Shown here in pieces: positions 17,744 to 26,901 of a DNA stretch of 64,000 nucleotides. The position numbers and the translations under genes were made by a program. The notes beneath the pieces were generated by a model. It ran no database searches. It was given only the letters and a program-made list of their open reading frames with translations, and was not told where the DNA came from. Origin of the DNA: Shewanella sp. (GTDB taxonomy: Bacteria; Pseudomonadota; Gammaproteobacteria; Enterobacterales; Shewanellaceae); contig NZ_JABSSM010000001.1 of NCBI RefSeq assembly GCF_013214165.1, positions 83,018-147,017 of the forward strand. Direction: 5' to 3'. Each line of letters begins with the position of its first letter. Position 1 is the first letter of the stretch.

Positions 17744-18122
17744 TTATTTTTATCAGCAGCTTTCTGCCGGTGTCAAAGCCGACTTATCTCGCCAGCAAGG
17801 TGAGGAATTTCTGCGAGTATTAAACCGGGCAGTGTCCGTACCCAGTCAAAAACTACTCTCACTCCAGCTCAGCTTCTGGTGCTTCCGGCATTTCTATCTG
17901 GTGCTGTACTGGGGACTCGACTCTCGCGCCAGAGAACGCACCAGCGCCGTCCCTATCGTCAGCGGTTTACTCGCCAATGGCACCCTTATTCTTTCCAAAG
18001 GAATATGTTTTATTCTGGCCAGTTTAATCATCTTCTGGGTGGCATACGAAATCAAATCCCTCCTCGGAGTCGACCTGTTTAAGAATTTTCACCTTGTCGA
18101 TTTAATTAGGTCATTACTATGA
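17715..18122 (+). CDS. Small membrane protein of the polysaccharide operon, unknown
   Basis: 135 residues, family not recognised. The first 50 residues are soluble and charged (FYQQLSAGVKADLSRQQGEEFLRVLNRAV). An amphipathic aromatic stretch follows (SFWCFRHFYLVLYWGL), then a likely transmembrane helix around 88-112 (GLLANGTLILSKGICFILASLIIFWVAY), then a short tail. A GGAG site precedes the ATG. The gene overlaps the polymerase by 29 bases and the following GT4 by four (ATGA), so it belongs to the operon. A role as a membrane adaptor for the polymerase or a glycosyltransferase is only a guess from position. Confidence 0.7.
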   Translation: MAKPNERDANYFYQQLSAGVKADLSRQQGEEFLRVLNRAVSVPSQKLLSLQLSFWCFRHFYLVLYWGLDSRARERTSAVPIVSGLLANGTLILSKGICFILASLIIFWVAYEIKSLLGVDLFKNFHLVDLIRSLL

Positions 18123-19312
18123 AAAAACTCAATATCTTGATCATCAGTAACTACTACCCACCCTTTCACATTGGCGGTTATGAACTCGCCTGTAGAGATA
18201 CGGTGGAATTCTTAACTAAGAAAGGGCATAGGGTAACGGTACTGACTGGGAATAAAGGTCAGGGTACTCAATCAAGCATTCAGCAAATGGCAGCTGTCCA
18301 TCGGGAGCTCTCTTATATTGATTATGATAACCCCAGCTATCGCCAACGAGCCGAGGTTGAAACGGCTAACTACCAAATCTGCCAAGAATATATTGAACAG
18401 GTATTACCCGACCTTATCTATCTGTGGAATCAGCAATACCTTTCTTTAGCACCATCACTTGCCAGCCAAAATAGTGGTATTGCTAAACTCTATGAAATTG
18501 GTGACTTTTGGCCCGCCGCTTATATTCGTCCAGGCTTTATTAATGCCCTAAAACGTAAGGTAAAACCTTGGCTACCGGGTCTGATTGGCGGAAAGTTCGA
18601 TTTTGGCCCCTGCATCGCTTGCTCTCACTGGTTGGGCAAAGCCATTAAAGAGCAGCTCAACGCCCGAAATGTAGCCGTCATACACAATGGTACTCAATTG
18701 GGCGCTGAGCCTCAAAGCAAGCGTCAGCAGCCTACTTCATTCCTGTTTTGTGGACGACTATGTCAAATCAAAGGAATAGAGCAAAGCCTACAGGCATTTA
18801 AATTATTGCTCGATAAATGCCCTAAAAAACCGCTGAGCCTAACCTGTATAGGCCCGATAGAGCCCAGTTACCAGCAGGTTATCGAACAGATGATCCACAC
18901 CTTGCACCTAGGAGAGCATGTACAGATTTTACCTCCTACCGATGACATGAAGCAGGTCTATCAAGCACACCATGTGTTACTGATGCCAACCTTGATGCCT
19001 GAGCCTTTTGGTCTGGTCATCATCGAAGCCATGGCCAATGGCTTGGCAGTCATCGCCAGTGACCGTTTCGGGCCGGCCGAGATAATTAATCAGCATAAGC
19101 TGGGCATTTTGATCGACCCAGAGGACCCTATCGCCATAGCCGATGCCATGGCACAGCTTATCGACGACCCTGCCCGTTATAATGACATGACTAAAGCCGG
19201 CTATCAGCATGTCGACGCTCACTTTCGACTGGAGAGCGTCAAGGCGAAAGTGGAACAAGTTCTGCTCCAAACGGTGGAGGATCATGCATTATGCCTCGCA
19301 CTAAACAATTAA
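18119..19312 (+). CDS. GT4 family glycosyltransferase
   Basis: 397 residues, GT-B fold. It starts LNILIISNYYPPFHIGGYELACRDTVEFL, the usual glycine-loop N-terminus, with VLTGNKGQ after the second strand. The C-terminal lobe shows FLFCGRLCQIKGIEQSLQAF and the donor region MPEPFGLVIIEAMANGLAVIASDRFGPAEII (E-x7-E), then GILIDPEDPIAIADAMAQLIDDP. It joins its neighbours through an ATGA overlap upstream and a 22-base overlap with the flippase downstream, which implies tight co-expression with the transport functions. Donor and acceptor are not predictable from the sequence. Confidence 0.87.
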   Translation: MKKLNILIISNYYPPFHIGGYELACRDTVEFLTKKGHRVTVLTGNKGQGTQSSIQQMAAVHRELSYIDYDNPSYRQRAEVETANYQICQEYIEQVLPDLIYLWNQQYLSLAPSLASQNSGIAKLYEIGDFWPAAYIRPGFINALKRKVKPWLPGLIGGKFDFGPCIACSHWLGKAIKEQLNARNVAVIHNGTQLGAEPQSKRQQPTSFLFCGRLCQIKGIEQSLQAFKLLLDKCPKKPLSLTCIGPIEPSYQQVIEQMIHTLHLGEHVQILPPTDDMKQVYQAHHVLLMPTLMPEPFGLVIIEAMANGLAVIASDRFGPAEIINQHKLGILIDPEDPIAIADAMAQLIDDPARYNDMTKAGYQHVDAHFRLESVKAKVEQVLLQTVEDHALCLALNN

Positions 19313-20826
19313 TTAAATTAACCGCGTCAAACTATTTGGCCACCATCATCAAGTTTGTGGTGATGGTGTACTTGACCCGGGAGATGTTCCTCCTGTTACC
19401 CAAGGAGTCCTATGGTTTTTGGGCCTTGCTTTGGTCCATATTTGGCTACTCGGTGTTACTGGATCTGGGTTTTGGCATCGCCTTACAGAAAAAAACCAGT
19501 GAAGTATTGGTGCATCAAGATTGGAAAAGCTATAACCGCACGGCATCGACATTATTCGGCACTTATTTCTTATTAGGCTTTGTCATCGTGTTACTCACCT
19601 GCCTCAGTGCCCCATTTTTACATGTCATCTTTGTCTTTGAGCCGGGACAAGGGCTCATATACACCCAATGTTTTCTGCTGTTCGGTATCGGTACCGGCTT
19701 GCTTTTCCCCTTCGGCATATTTATGGAGGTGTTGCGCGGCGCTCTGTGCATCCAGATCCGCAATCGTATCGAGGTACTCAGAGATATAGCCAACTGTATT
19801 GCCCTGGTGATAGCCCTCAGAATGCATGCCGACATACGTGTACTCGCCGTTATCGCAGTCACCAGTCAATGCTTAGCGAATATTGCCATGTATATCGCCA
19901 CCAAGCGTGCCTTGCCTCGCTTACGGCTCTCATGGCGTTTATACAGCCCAACAAAAATGGTCGAACTGATGAGCTTCTCACTCTGCGCCTATGTGATCAC
20001 CATCAGTAACTTGATTGTTTTCAGAACCGACCAGATAGTCATCTCAGCCCTGGCTGGTGTAGGCCTAGTGGCCTACTACCACGTAACGACTCGTGTGGCC
20101 GAGATTTTCCGCTTGCTCTGCTCGCAAATACATGACCTGTTAGCCCCTATGTCTTCAAGCTTTAACGCCCAACAAGATCAACAGGCGTTACGCCAACTCT
20201 TACTCCGTAGCCAACGCTTTGTCTGTCTTATCGTGGTCTTACTCATTGTGCCTTCATGGTTTTTTATCGAAGATCTGCTGCGGATCTGGCTCGAGATTGA
20301 TAATCAACAAACCTTTTGGTGTGCACGGATTTTATTACTCAATATCGCCATTCTGGTTATTTATCGCAATACCACCAATCAAATCTTACTCATGTGTGGT
20401 TACCAAAAACCCTTGATGTGGATAGGAATAACCGAATGCATCGCCAACCTGATACTAAGCTGTTTGCTGATACACCCCCTTGGCATCCTAGGTGTGGCTT
20501 TGGGCACACTCATTCCCAATATCCTATTGGCCATCTTCGTCAACATTCCCATGACAAGAAAATTCACTAACACATCACATTGGCAGTCCTACAAGCCACT
20601 GATTATCGTCGGCTTGACCGTTGGCCTGCCGTACGCCGCTGGGCTAGTCTTATTTGAGCAAGTGACAGCAAGTTATAACTCTCTGCTGCATATCATTGCG
20701 GTCAGCGTGATCTGCGCGATCCCGGCACTCTTTTCAGCCTACAAGTGTTGTCTGTCTGCCGGTGAGCGCCATCAATTGAAACGCATCATCAGTTCTATGC
20801 TGCCTAGCTGGCAGTTGAAATTGTAA
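19291..20826 (+). CDS. Wzx-type oligosaccharide flippase (MOP superfamily)
   Basis: 511 residues with about 12-14 hydrophobic segments. The N-terminus LIKLTASNYLATIIKFVVMVYLTREMFLLLPKESYGFWAL, with the ESYGFWALLWSI block, and the later LGFGIALQKK and FRTDQIVISALAGVGLVAYYHV are typical of polysaccharide_synt / MOP-superfamily flippases. It should move undecaprenyl-diphosphate-linked repeat units across the inner membrane. Its presence beside a Wzy-like polymerase, a Wzc-like protein and a Wza defines the pathway as Wzx/Wzy-dependent. The start lies inside the preceding GT4. Confidence 0.87.
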   Translation: MPRTKQLIKLTASNYLATIIKFVVMVYLTREMFLLLPKESYGFWALLWSIFGYSVLLDLGFGIALQKKTSEVLVHQDWKSYNRTASTLFGTYFLLGFVIVLLTCLSAPFLHVIFVFEPGQGLIYTQCFLLFGIGTGLLFPFGIFMEVLRGALCIQIRNRIEVLRDIANCIALVIALRMHADIRVLAVIAVTSQCLANIAMYIATKRALPRLRLSWRLYSPTKMVELMSFSLCAYVITISNLIVFRTDQIVISALAGVGLVAYYHVTTRVAEIFRLLCSQIHDLLAPMSSSFNAQQDQQALRQLLLRSQRFVCLIVVLLIVPSWFFIEDLLRIWLEIDNQQTFWCARILLLNIAILVIYRNTTNQILLMCGYQKPLMWIGITECIANLILSCLLIHPLGILGVALGTLIPNILLAIFVNIPMTRKFTNTSHWQSYKPLIIVGLTVGLPYAAGLVLFEQVTASYNSLLHIIAVSVICAIPALFSAYKCCLSAGERHQLKRIISSMLPSWQLKL

Positions 20827-20901
20827 ATCGAGCCAATACATGACTAGTATTTATCATAATTAGGTGAGTGAATTTTCAACATCTACTTTTGGAGCAAGAA
20901 T

Positions 20902-22134
20902 ATGACCAAAGGAACCATTATCAATATTCCCCGCAGATTCGTAAAAGATGAATGGGGCGGCACCGAAACCGTGATAACTGAAACTGCACATCAGCTTAAA
21001 TCTATCGGATACCAGCTTGAGAGCGTGACGACACTGGCCTTATCCAACAATAAGCATGAGTGTATTTTCGGCATTCCAGTTAAACGTTTTGACTATAGTT
21101 ATACTCGTCTAGGTCTATCGAAGAAGCATAGACTCCTGCTCGATAAACGCGGCGGGAATATGTTCTCACTGCCTCTGTTTTTTTATCTTATCTTCAGTAA
21201 AAATATCCGTGTTATCCACCTGCATACCATGGGCAGATTGGGGGCATTGGCCCGCATCGCCGCTCGACTGAAAGGTATCCCCTATGTCGTCAGTATTCAT
21301 GGCGGCTATTTGGGTCTGCCCAAAGAGCAACTAGACGATATGATGCTCCCCCTGAAAGGTAGCTTTAACTGGGGCAAACCCTTCGATCTCCTGATACGAA
21401 GCGCGAAGGTGATAGAAGGTGCAGACGCCGTTATATGCGTAGGGGAAAACGAGCGGGAGAAGATAGCGGCAAAATATCCCCAACAAAAAGTGATCTATTT
21501 ACCCAATGGCGTTGACCAGCAAAGATTTGCCTCGGGTGATGCATGCGCATTTATTAACCAGTACCATTTCACCGAATCCGACAAGATAATCTTGTGCGTC
21601 AGTAGTTTTACCCCGCAAAAAAACCAAGCAAGCTTACTCAGGGCTTTTGCCAAAGCACACCAGCACTCCCCTGAGTTAAAACTGGTGTTAATTGGCGTTA
21701 TTTATGATCAGGACTATTTTGACCTTTTACAGAGCCTACGGACTGAGTTCAAACTGCAGCAAGATGTTCGCTTTATCATCAACCTGAAATTCGATGACCC
21801 TAGCTTAGCCAATGCCTATGCCGCCGCAGAACTGTTTGTATTGCCTAGCCTCTATGAACCCTTCGGCATTGTCGTGCTTGAAGCCTGGGCATCTGGCACT
21901 CCAGTCCTTTGTGGTAATGTCGGAGGATTACCTTCTTTTGTAACAAACGGCGAAAATGGCTTGTTCTTTGACGTTGAGTCTGTGGACTGCCTCTGCCTAG
22001 AAATGACCAAGATCTTACGCGATAAGGTGCTCTATAAGTACATTCAAGCTCATGCCCTCAAAGCCGTCGAAACCTACTCATGGCAAGCCATATCCAAACG
22101 TCTGGCGAACCTGTATGAAGAAATTTCATCATGA
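20902..22134 (+). CDS. GT4 family glycosyltransferase, paralogue B
   Basis: 410 residues, GT-B fold. N-terminal block RRFVKDEWGGTETVITET, LLLDKRGGNMFSLPL, LHTMGRLGALARIAARLKGIPYVVSIHGG; C-terminal block IILCVSSFTPQKNQASLLRAF, then PSLYEPFGIVVLEAWASGTPVLCGNVGGL. It aligns along its whole length with the enzyme at 8439-9701, so one probably arose by duplication and the two may act on neighbouring or equivalent linkages. A GGAGC site precedes the ATG at 20902. The final ATGA overlaps the start of the lipoprotein gene. A 75-base gap separates it from the flippase. Confidence 0.87.
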   Translation: MTKGTIINIPRRFVKDEWGGTETVITETAHQLKSIGYQLESVTTLALSNNKHECIFGIPVKRFDYSYTRLGLSKKHRLLLDKRGGNMFSLPLFFYLIFSKNIRVIHLHTMGRLGALARIAARLKGIPYVVSIHGGYLGLPKEQLDDMMLPLKGSFNWGKPFDLLIRSAKVIEGADAVICVGENEREKIAAKYPQQKVIYLPNGVDQQRFASGDACAFINQYHFTESDKIILCVSSFTPQKNQASLLRAFAKAHQHSPELKLVLIGVIYDQDYFDLLQSLRTEFKLQQDVRFIINLKFDDPSLANAYAAAELFVLPSLYEPFGIVVLEAWASGTPVLCGNVGGLPSFVTNGENGLFFDVESVDCLCLEMTKILRDKVLYKYIQAHALKAVETYSWQAISKRLANLYEEISS

Positions 22135-22904
22135 AATATCTGTTGATGCTTATGTTCATGTTAATTGCAGCCTGTGCCCAGCTTAGTTCCAAAGATGTGC
22201 CCCAAGGCAGTGAAAGCAAGCTATTAACCATAGAGACCAAGCCAACCGAGGCTGCCATTTATAAAGATGGTCAATATATTGGTCATTCACCGCTGCAAAC
22301 CTGGCTATGGCACGGGGCCCCAAGAATTAATCAGATTATCGCTGTGCCCCTGTACGAACATCAGTTCATCCAGATCCAGAGCCTGCGCATACCGACCATC
22401 CCAACGCTACTGACTTTTTATATGACTGAGCCTAGTCCCCATGAATATGATTTTTCAGAGAATCCGAGCCAGAGCACACTAGAACAGCAGCCCAGTCCCT
22501 ACTTTAAACGTCTACAGCTGTTTTTTGACTTCGATCAAGACCAGCTTAATATCAGTGAAATACAGCGGCTTACTCTTTGGATAAACCAGTTTGACGCAGA
22601 CCCCGACAGGATAGAGGTGCACGCTTATGCCGATGAAACAGGCTCACAGCAGTACAATACAGCCTTGAGCCATCGCCGGTCACTCGCCATTACCCTATGT
22701 TTACAGCGCTTAGCTATCAAGCCTAAAGAATTACTGGTTATTCATCACGGCGAGCGTGTATCTGTTACCCAGACACAGCAGCTAGCCAAACAAATCGATC
22801 GCCTAGTTGAGGTACTGGTTTTCTATCAGGCTCATGATACAGGGGATAGCACAGGCAATAAAAAAACTCCCGGGTTGCAGAACCCGGGAGCTTTCAATAA
22901 CTAA
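22131..22904 (+). CDS. PEGA-OmpA domain lipoprotein closing the polysaccharide operon
   Basis: 257 residues. A lipoprotein signal ends in LIAAC (Cys15, Ala at +2, so outer membrane). Residues 30-75 (LLTIETKPTEAAIYKDGQYIGHSPL) match the PEGA beta-sandwich that recurs in surface proteins. The C-terminal part (LQLFFDFDQDQLNISEIQRLTLW ... IEVHAYADETGSQQYNTALSHRRSLAI) is an OmpA-like peptidoglycan-binding domain with the conserved Asp/Arg region. It may anchor the export machine or the polysaccharide to peptidoglycan. It overlaps the upstream GT4 by ATGA. Its last 15 or so codons coincide with the terminator of the convergent sstT gene, so this C-terminal tail is partly dictated by an RNA hairpin. 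Confidence 0.85.
   Translation: MKYLLMLMFMLIAACAQLSSKDVPQGSESKLLTIETKPTEAAIYKDGQYIGHSPLQTWLWHGAPRINQIIAVPLYEHQFIQIQSLRIPTIPTLLTFYMTEPSPHEYDFSENPSQSTLEQQPSPYFKRLQLFFDFDQDQLNISEIQRLTLWINQFDADPDRIEVHAYADETGSQQYNTALSHRRSLAITLCLQRLAIKPKELLVIHHGERVSVTQTQQLAKQIDRLVEVLVFYQAHDTGDSTGNKKTPGLQNPGAFNN
22861..22890 (-). terminator. Rho-independent terminator of sstT inside the neighbouring CDS
   Basis: A perfect 10-bp GC-rich stem (CTCCCGGGTT at 22867-22876, AACCCGGGAG at 22881-22890) with a 4-base loop is followed on the minus strand by TTTTTT. It lies 40 bases past the sstT stop but within the last codons of the plus-strand lipoprotein gene. On the plus strand the tail is not T-rich, so it mainly serves sstT. 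Confidence 0.9.
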
Positions 22905-22929
22905 ACTTATATCTGTTTTAACGGATCAG

Positions 22930-24159
22930 TTAGCTGGTTTTATTCTGTTTCATTTCGGCCGCTTCACACGCTGCAGCGGTGAATATCACATCGGTAGAAC
23001 TGTTCAAGCCCGTCTCCGCCGAATCCTGAATAACACCTATGATGAAGCCCACCGCAACTACCTGCATGGCCACATCATTTGAAATACCAAATAGGCTACA
23101 CGCGAGTGGAATAAGCAGTAAAGAGCCGCCAGCCACACCGGATGCCCCGCAGGCCGAAACTGCAGCGACCACACTCAAGAGAATGGCTGTCAGCATATCA
23201 ACCTGAATACCCATGGTGTGAACTGCAGCTAAGGTTAATACCGTGATAGTAATAGCTGCGCCGCCCATGTTGATGGTTGCCCCTAAGGGGATCGATACTG
23301 AATAGGTATCTTCATGGAGCTTCAACTTCTCACACAGAGCCATGTTAACCGGAATATTTGCCGCACTGGAGCGGGTGAAGAAGGCTGTGACGCCACTCTC
23401 TCGCAGGCAGGTAAATACTAGCGGATAGGGATTACGACGGATCTTGATGAACACTATGATGGGGTTAACCACCAGTGCGATGATCGCCATCGACCCCAGT
23501 AATACCGCTAACAGCTGGGCATAGCCTGCGATAGCGGAGAAGCCAGTTTCAGCAAATGTCGCCGCTACCAGTCCGAAAATACCGATAGGGGCCAAACGTA
23601 TGATGAATCGCACCATCTCAGAGACACCATGGCTGACATCGGCAAATACTTGCTTAGTCGATTCACTGGCACGATGCAGGGCTAAGCCTAAACCGACGCC
23701 CCAGGCCAAGATGCCAATATAGTTGCCTGTTATCAAGGCATTGACGGGATTGTCTACCACCTTAAACAGCAGAGTATGGATAACCTCACCGATCCCTTCG
23801 GGTGGAGTCGCACCTTCAATACCCGTCGCCAATATCAGAGTCGTTGGGAATGCGAAGCTCATCAACACTGCCGTAAGTGCCGCAGCGAAAGTACCGAACA
23901 GATACAAGACCACAATGGGTTTCATATTTGTTTTAGCATTTTTCTTCTGGTTGGCAATAGAGGCCGCCACTAAAATAAAGACTAAAATAGGGGCGATGGC
24001 TTTTAAAGCGCCGACGAAGAGACCGCCTAAAAAGGCAACACTCTGGGCTGCACTTTCTGAGAACGTCGCCACTAAGATACCGGCTATGATGCCAAATAAT
24101 ATTTGCAGCACTAAGCTGCCGTTAACAATTTTTGCTAACAGAGTTCGATTTTCTTTCAT
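22930..24159 (-). CDS. sstT: Serine/threonine:Na+ symporter SstT
   Basis: Imports L-serine and L-threonine with sodium across the inner membrane (dicarboxylate/amino acid:cation symporter family). About 409 residues with eight to ten helices. Signature segments are [23 protein letters not shown], the re-entrant [22 protein letters not shown] and [25 protein letters not shown]; the ending [12 protein letters not shown] matches Shewanella SstT as remembered. The start [21 protein letters not shown] (24159) fits family N-termini and follows ACAGG; an in-frame ATG at 24174 is the alternative. It is convergent with the polysaccharide operon and ends in a strong terminator. Confidence 0.95.
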   Translation of the reverse strand: MKENRTLLAKIVNGSLVLQILFGIIAGILVATFSESAAQSVAFLGGLFVGALKAIAPILVFILVAASIANQKKNAKTNMKPIVVLYLFGTFAAALTAVLMSFAFPTTLILATGIEGATPPEGIGEVIHTLLFKVVDNPVNALITGNYIGILAWGVGLGLALHRASESTKQVFADVSHGVSEMVRFIIRLAPIGIFGLVAATFAETGFSAIAGYAQLLAVLLGSMAIIALVVNPIIVFIKIRRNPYPLVFTCLRESGVTAFFTRSSAANIPVNMALCEKLKLHEDTYSVSIPLGATINMGGAAITITVLTLAAVHTMGIQVDMLTAILLSVVAAVSACGASGVAGGSLLLIPLACSLFGISNDVAMQVVAVGFIIGVIQDSAETGLNSSTDVIFTAAACEAAEMKQNKTS

Positions 24160-24201
24160 TGATAGACCTGTCATTATTATGTTTTATTTTTAATCAGGCT
24201 A

Positions 24202-24224
24202 CATAGGTTTTTACAAAACCTATG
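24202..24224 (-). promoter_or_regulatory. Hairpin in the leader region of sstT
   Basis: A perfect 10-bp stem (CATAGGTTTT / AAAACCTATG) with a 3-base loop lies between cheV and sstT, about 45 bases before the sstT start. No T-run follows on the minus strand, so it may be a poor terminator of cheV or a structured 5' leader. Function is unknown. Confidence 0.4.
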
Positions 24225-24343
24225 CCTCACCTGAATCTTCTTCCTTCACTGGGAACTTGTATCTAAACGGCCTACTAATGTCTAGTAATACAGTATAAAA
24301 CGCTGACTATATTACCCTGTGGCAGCAAAGTGGTAACACAAGA

Positions 24344-25240
24344 CTACACATTAGCATTGTGTTGTTCTACCCCTCTGAGCATGGCGCTTATCAACTCATT
24401 GGCATCAAACTTGGTTAAGGCTTCGTTGGCGCCGACCTGATGAGCTTGGCTCACGCTAATTTCACTGGACAAAGAGGTGTGCAAGATGATGTAAGCCTGA
24501 GCTAAAGCCGGTGTATTCTTGACTTCGAACGCCAGCTCATAGCCATCTAAACCCGGCATCTCTATGTCACTCACCAGCAGCTGTATTGGCATACCATCAT
24601 TCGCCGCCTGCTCCATGATGGCTAATGCTTCTCGCCCATCTGCTGTGACTTGATAGGGGATATTGATACTGTCGAGTGCATCGGATAACTGTTTACGCGC
24701 GACTTTGGAGTCATCAACCAACAAAATACTCAGGGGCTTAAGCTTCTCACGTTGGACATCGGTCAAGATGGCTCGCGTTGTTTCAGGGCTAGGTGGAAAC
24801 ACCTTGGAGAGCAGTAGCTCGACATCCAGCAGCTGAACCAGCTTATCATCGAACTTGGTTACCCCGGTTAAATACGCATTTTTACCTAAATTATTTGGCG
24901 GAGACTCGATATCTCGCCAATTACATTCAATGATCTTATCTATGGCGCGAACCAGGAAACCTATGACCATACGTTGGCAGTCGGTGATAATAATATAGCT
25001 TTTCGATAACTCCTCTCGAGTGATGGGGGTATAGCCAACAGCAGATGCCATATCAATTATGGGTATGGTTTTTCCTCTGATGGTAGCGGCGCCCATGATA
25101 GTGGGATGCGAATGTGGAATAGCGCTGAGAGGCGTGTAGGGAACGAGTTCACGGATTTTAAGTGTACCCAGCGCAAAAAGTTGTGTCTGTGACAGACGAA
25201 AAAGCAATAAGCCTTGTGATTGACTTGCCTTACTCTTCAT
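24344..25240 (-). CDS. cheV: Chemotaxis coupling protein CheV
   Basis: 298 residues: a CheW-like coupling domain (about 8-155: LLLFRLSQTQLFALGTLKIRELV, MGAATIRGKTIPIIDMASAVGY, VRAIDKIIECNW) fused to a CheY-like receiver (about 168-290: ILLVDDSKVARKQL, LLVSDIEMPGLDG with the phosphoacceptor Asp, and HTSLSSE). It links methyl-accepting receptors to CheA, and its receiver tunes coupling by phosphorylation. No other chemotaxis gene is nearby, as is usual for CheV. It lies between sstT and the clsC-like gene, all on the minus strand but with sizeable gaps. Confidence 0.95.
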   Translation of the reverse strand: MKSKASQSQGLLLFRLSQTQLFALGTLKIRELVPYTPLSAIPHSHPTIMGAATIRGKTIPIIDMASAVGYTPITREELSKSYIIITDCQRMVIGFLVRAIDKIIECNWRDIESPPNNLGKNAYLTGVTKFDDKLVQLLDVELLLSKVFPPSPETTRAILTDVQREKLKPLSILLVDDSKVARKQLSDALDSINIPYQVTADGREALAIMEQAANDGMPIQLLVSDIEMPGLDGYELAFEVKNTPALAQAYIILHTSLSSEISVSQAHQVGANEALTKFDANELISAMLRGVEQHNANV

Positions 25241-25332
25241 TAGCGTACCGAATTGAGAATTAAATAATGGAATAAGTCTAATCTATCATAGTGTAAAAGA
25301 GATGACATCAATCAAAATAACCGTGATAAATT

Positions 25333-26859
25333 CTATAGTTGGGACTCAAAAGGAAACAGGGCGAGAAAATTTGCCATAAACTTGCGCCAAAAGCCCGATC
25401 CGGGTTCGGCGTAGACAGTCAGCCCCTCGGCTTCATCTAACCAGACCAGCTCACCCTCTTCCACGGCGAGCGTGTAAGCCGCCTCGGATAAGCCATTTTC
25501 GATTCCAGTCACTATCGCATCGGCAAATATGGCATTGTGGAACATGATCCCCATCTCGGTGTTAATCATTGCCGATCTGGGGTCGAAGTTAAAAGAACCG
25601 ACAAAGATTGACTCTCTATCTAAGATGAACGTTTTCGCATGCAGACTGGAGCGAGAGCTCCCAGACCAGGATGAAGGCTTCTTAAGCGGAGATGCCTTCA
25701 CTTCATATATCTTTATGCCAGCTTCTAATAAAGGCAATCGATAGCCCTGATAACCGGCATGCACCGCCAGTACATCGGTGGCAGCCAGACTATTAGTGAT
25801 GATCTTAATATCTAACCCGGATTTAGCCGCGGCGACCAAGATGTTAGTTCCCTCTTTGGTCGGCACAAAATAGGGCGACACGATAAGTACCTCACGGGTC
25901 GCAGCGGATAAAAATCGAGATAAGTCTGATAACAGCCAGCTGTCTGCTGATTTCCTTTGGGCTTTTTCCGGTGGATCATAAACCACCTCAGCCTCTCCCC
26001 AGTACCACACAAGCCCATTGTCTTGGATCTGTTTCAGTAACAGGCTTGACTGTAAACGTCCGACATACTGGCTCGACTCAGATGCCTCACGCTCAAATCC
26101 AATTGATTCAGTGGCTTGAGAGATATCTTCTGCAACAATGACATGAGTTGACAGCGCCTCTATCGGTAAGCTGACATCCGCATTCCAGTATCGATCGAAC
26201 TGTATAGAAACGTCATCGACAGAATCACCAATAAACATCAAATCGAAGTCGCCAAAGTTAACATCATCGATATTGTTGGAGAAATACTCGTTACCGATAT
26301 TCCGGCCGCCAACAATCGAGGCTGAATTATCTACGGTCAATGATTTATTGTGCATGCGGCGATTCATTCTCGAAAAACCGGTAATGAACTCCAGTCCTCT
26401 CAGGGTCCGAGAATAGGAAGGATTAAACAGGCGCACATCAATATTAGGATGACTGGCCAGCATCATCAAGCCCTTGTCTAACGCTTTGGTGGTGAGATCA
26501 TCGAGTAGTATTCTGACTCTTACGCCACGTTTGGCAGCATCGATAATATGCCAGATAAGTAGCCTGCCCGTATCATCGTTACGGTAGATATAATATTGAA
26601 GATCGATACTCGTATTCGCAGACTCAATTAATGCCAGCCTGGCAACATAGGCATCCAGTCCATTGATTAGCGGGATCACCCCTGTTTGCTGAGGATGTTT
26701 TTCTATGAGTGGTGCAACGTATGTGGCCAGAGGGGAATCGTCTGCGGGGATAAGACGATAGCTTGCTTTTTTATCTACAGACTCGGGGACGCTACTACAA
26801 GCAGACAAGAGAAAAAATAAAACTGACACTAGCGTCAAATACCGTTTATCTCTCGCCAC
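25333..26859 (-). CDS. Phospholipase D-family lipoprotein, ClsC-like cardiolipin synthase
   Basis: 508 residues. The N-terminus is a lipoprotein signal (LLSAC, Cys21). Two HKD motifs of the phospholipase D superfamily are intact: H170-x-K172-x4-D177 (RMHNKSLTVDN ... IVGGRNIGNEYF) and H407-x-K409-x4-D414 (SLHAKTFILDR ... FVGSFNFDPRS). The layout and the VGGRNIGNEYF and GSFNFDPRSA segments resemble E. coli ClsC (YmdC), which makes cardiolipin from phosphatidylglycerol and phosphatidylethanolamine. The YmdB partner gene is not adjacent. The start is GTG after AGGAG. A secreted nuclease-like activity is the main alternative. Confidence 0.8.
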   Translation of the reverse strand: MARDKRYLTLVSVLFFLLSACSSVPESVDKKASYRLIPADDSPLATYVAPLIEKHPQQTGVIPLINGLDAYVARLALIESANTSIDLQYYIYRNDDTGRLLIWHIIDAAKRGVRVRILLDDLTTKALDKGLMMLASHPNIDVRLFNPSYSRTLRGLEFITGFSRMNRRMHNKSLTVDNSASIVGGRNIGNEYFSNNIDDVNFGDFDLMFIGDSVDDVSIQFDRYWNADVSLPIEALSTHVIVAEDISQATESIGFEREASESSQYVGRLQSSLLLKQIQDNGLVWYWGEAEVVYDPPEKAQRKSADSWLLSDLSRFLSAATREVLIVSPYFVPTKEGTNILVAAAKSGLDIKIITNSLAATDVLAVHAGYQGYRLPLLEAGIKIYEVKASPLKKPSSWSGSSRSSLHAKTFILDRESIFVGSFNFDPRSAMINTEMGIMFHNAIFADAIVTGIENGLSEAAYTLAVEEGELVWLDEAEGLTVYAEPGSGFWRKFMANFLALFPFESQL

Positions 26860-26901
26860 CTTAGCTCCTGTTGCCCTACTCGCTTGTTGATTATTTATGC
26901 G

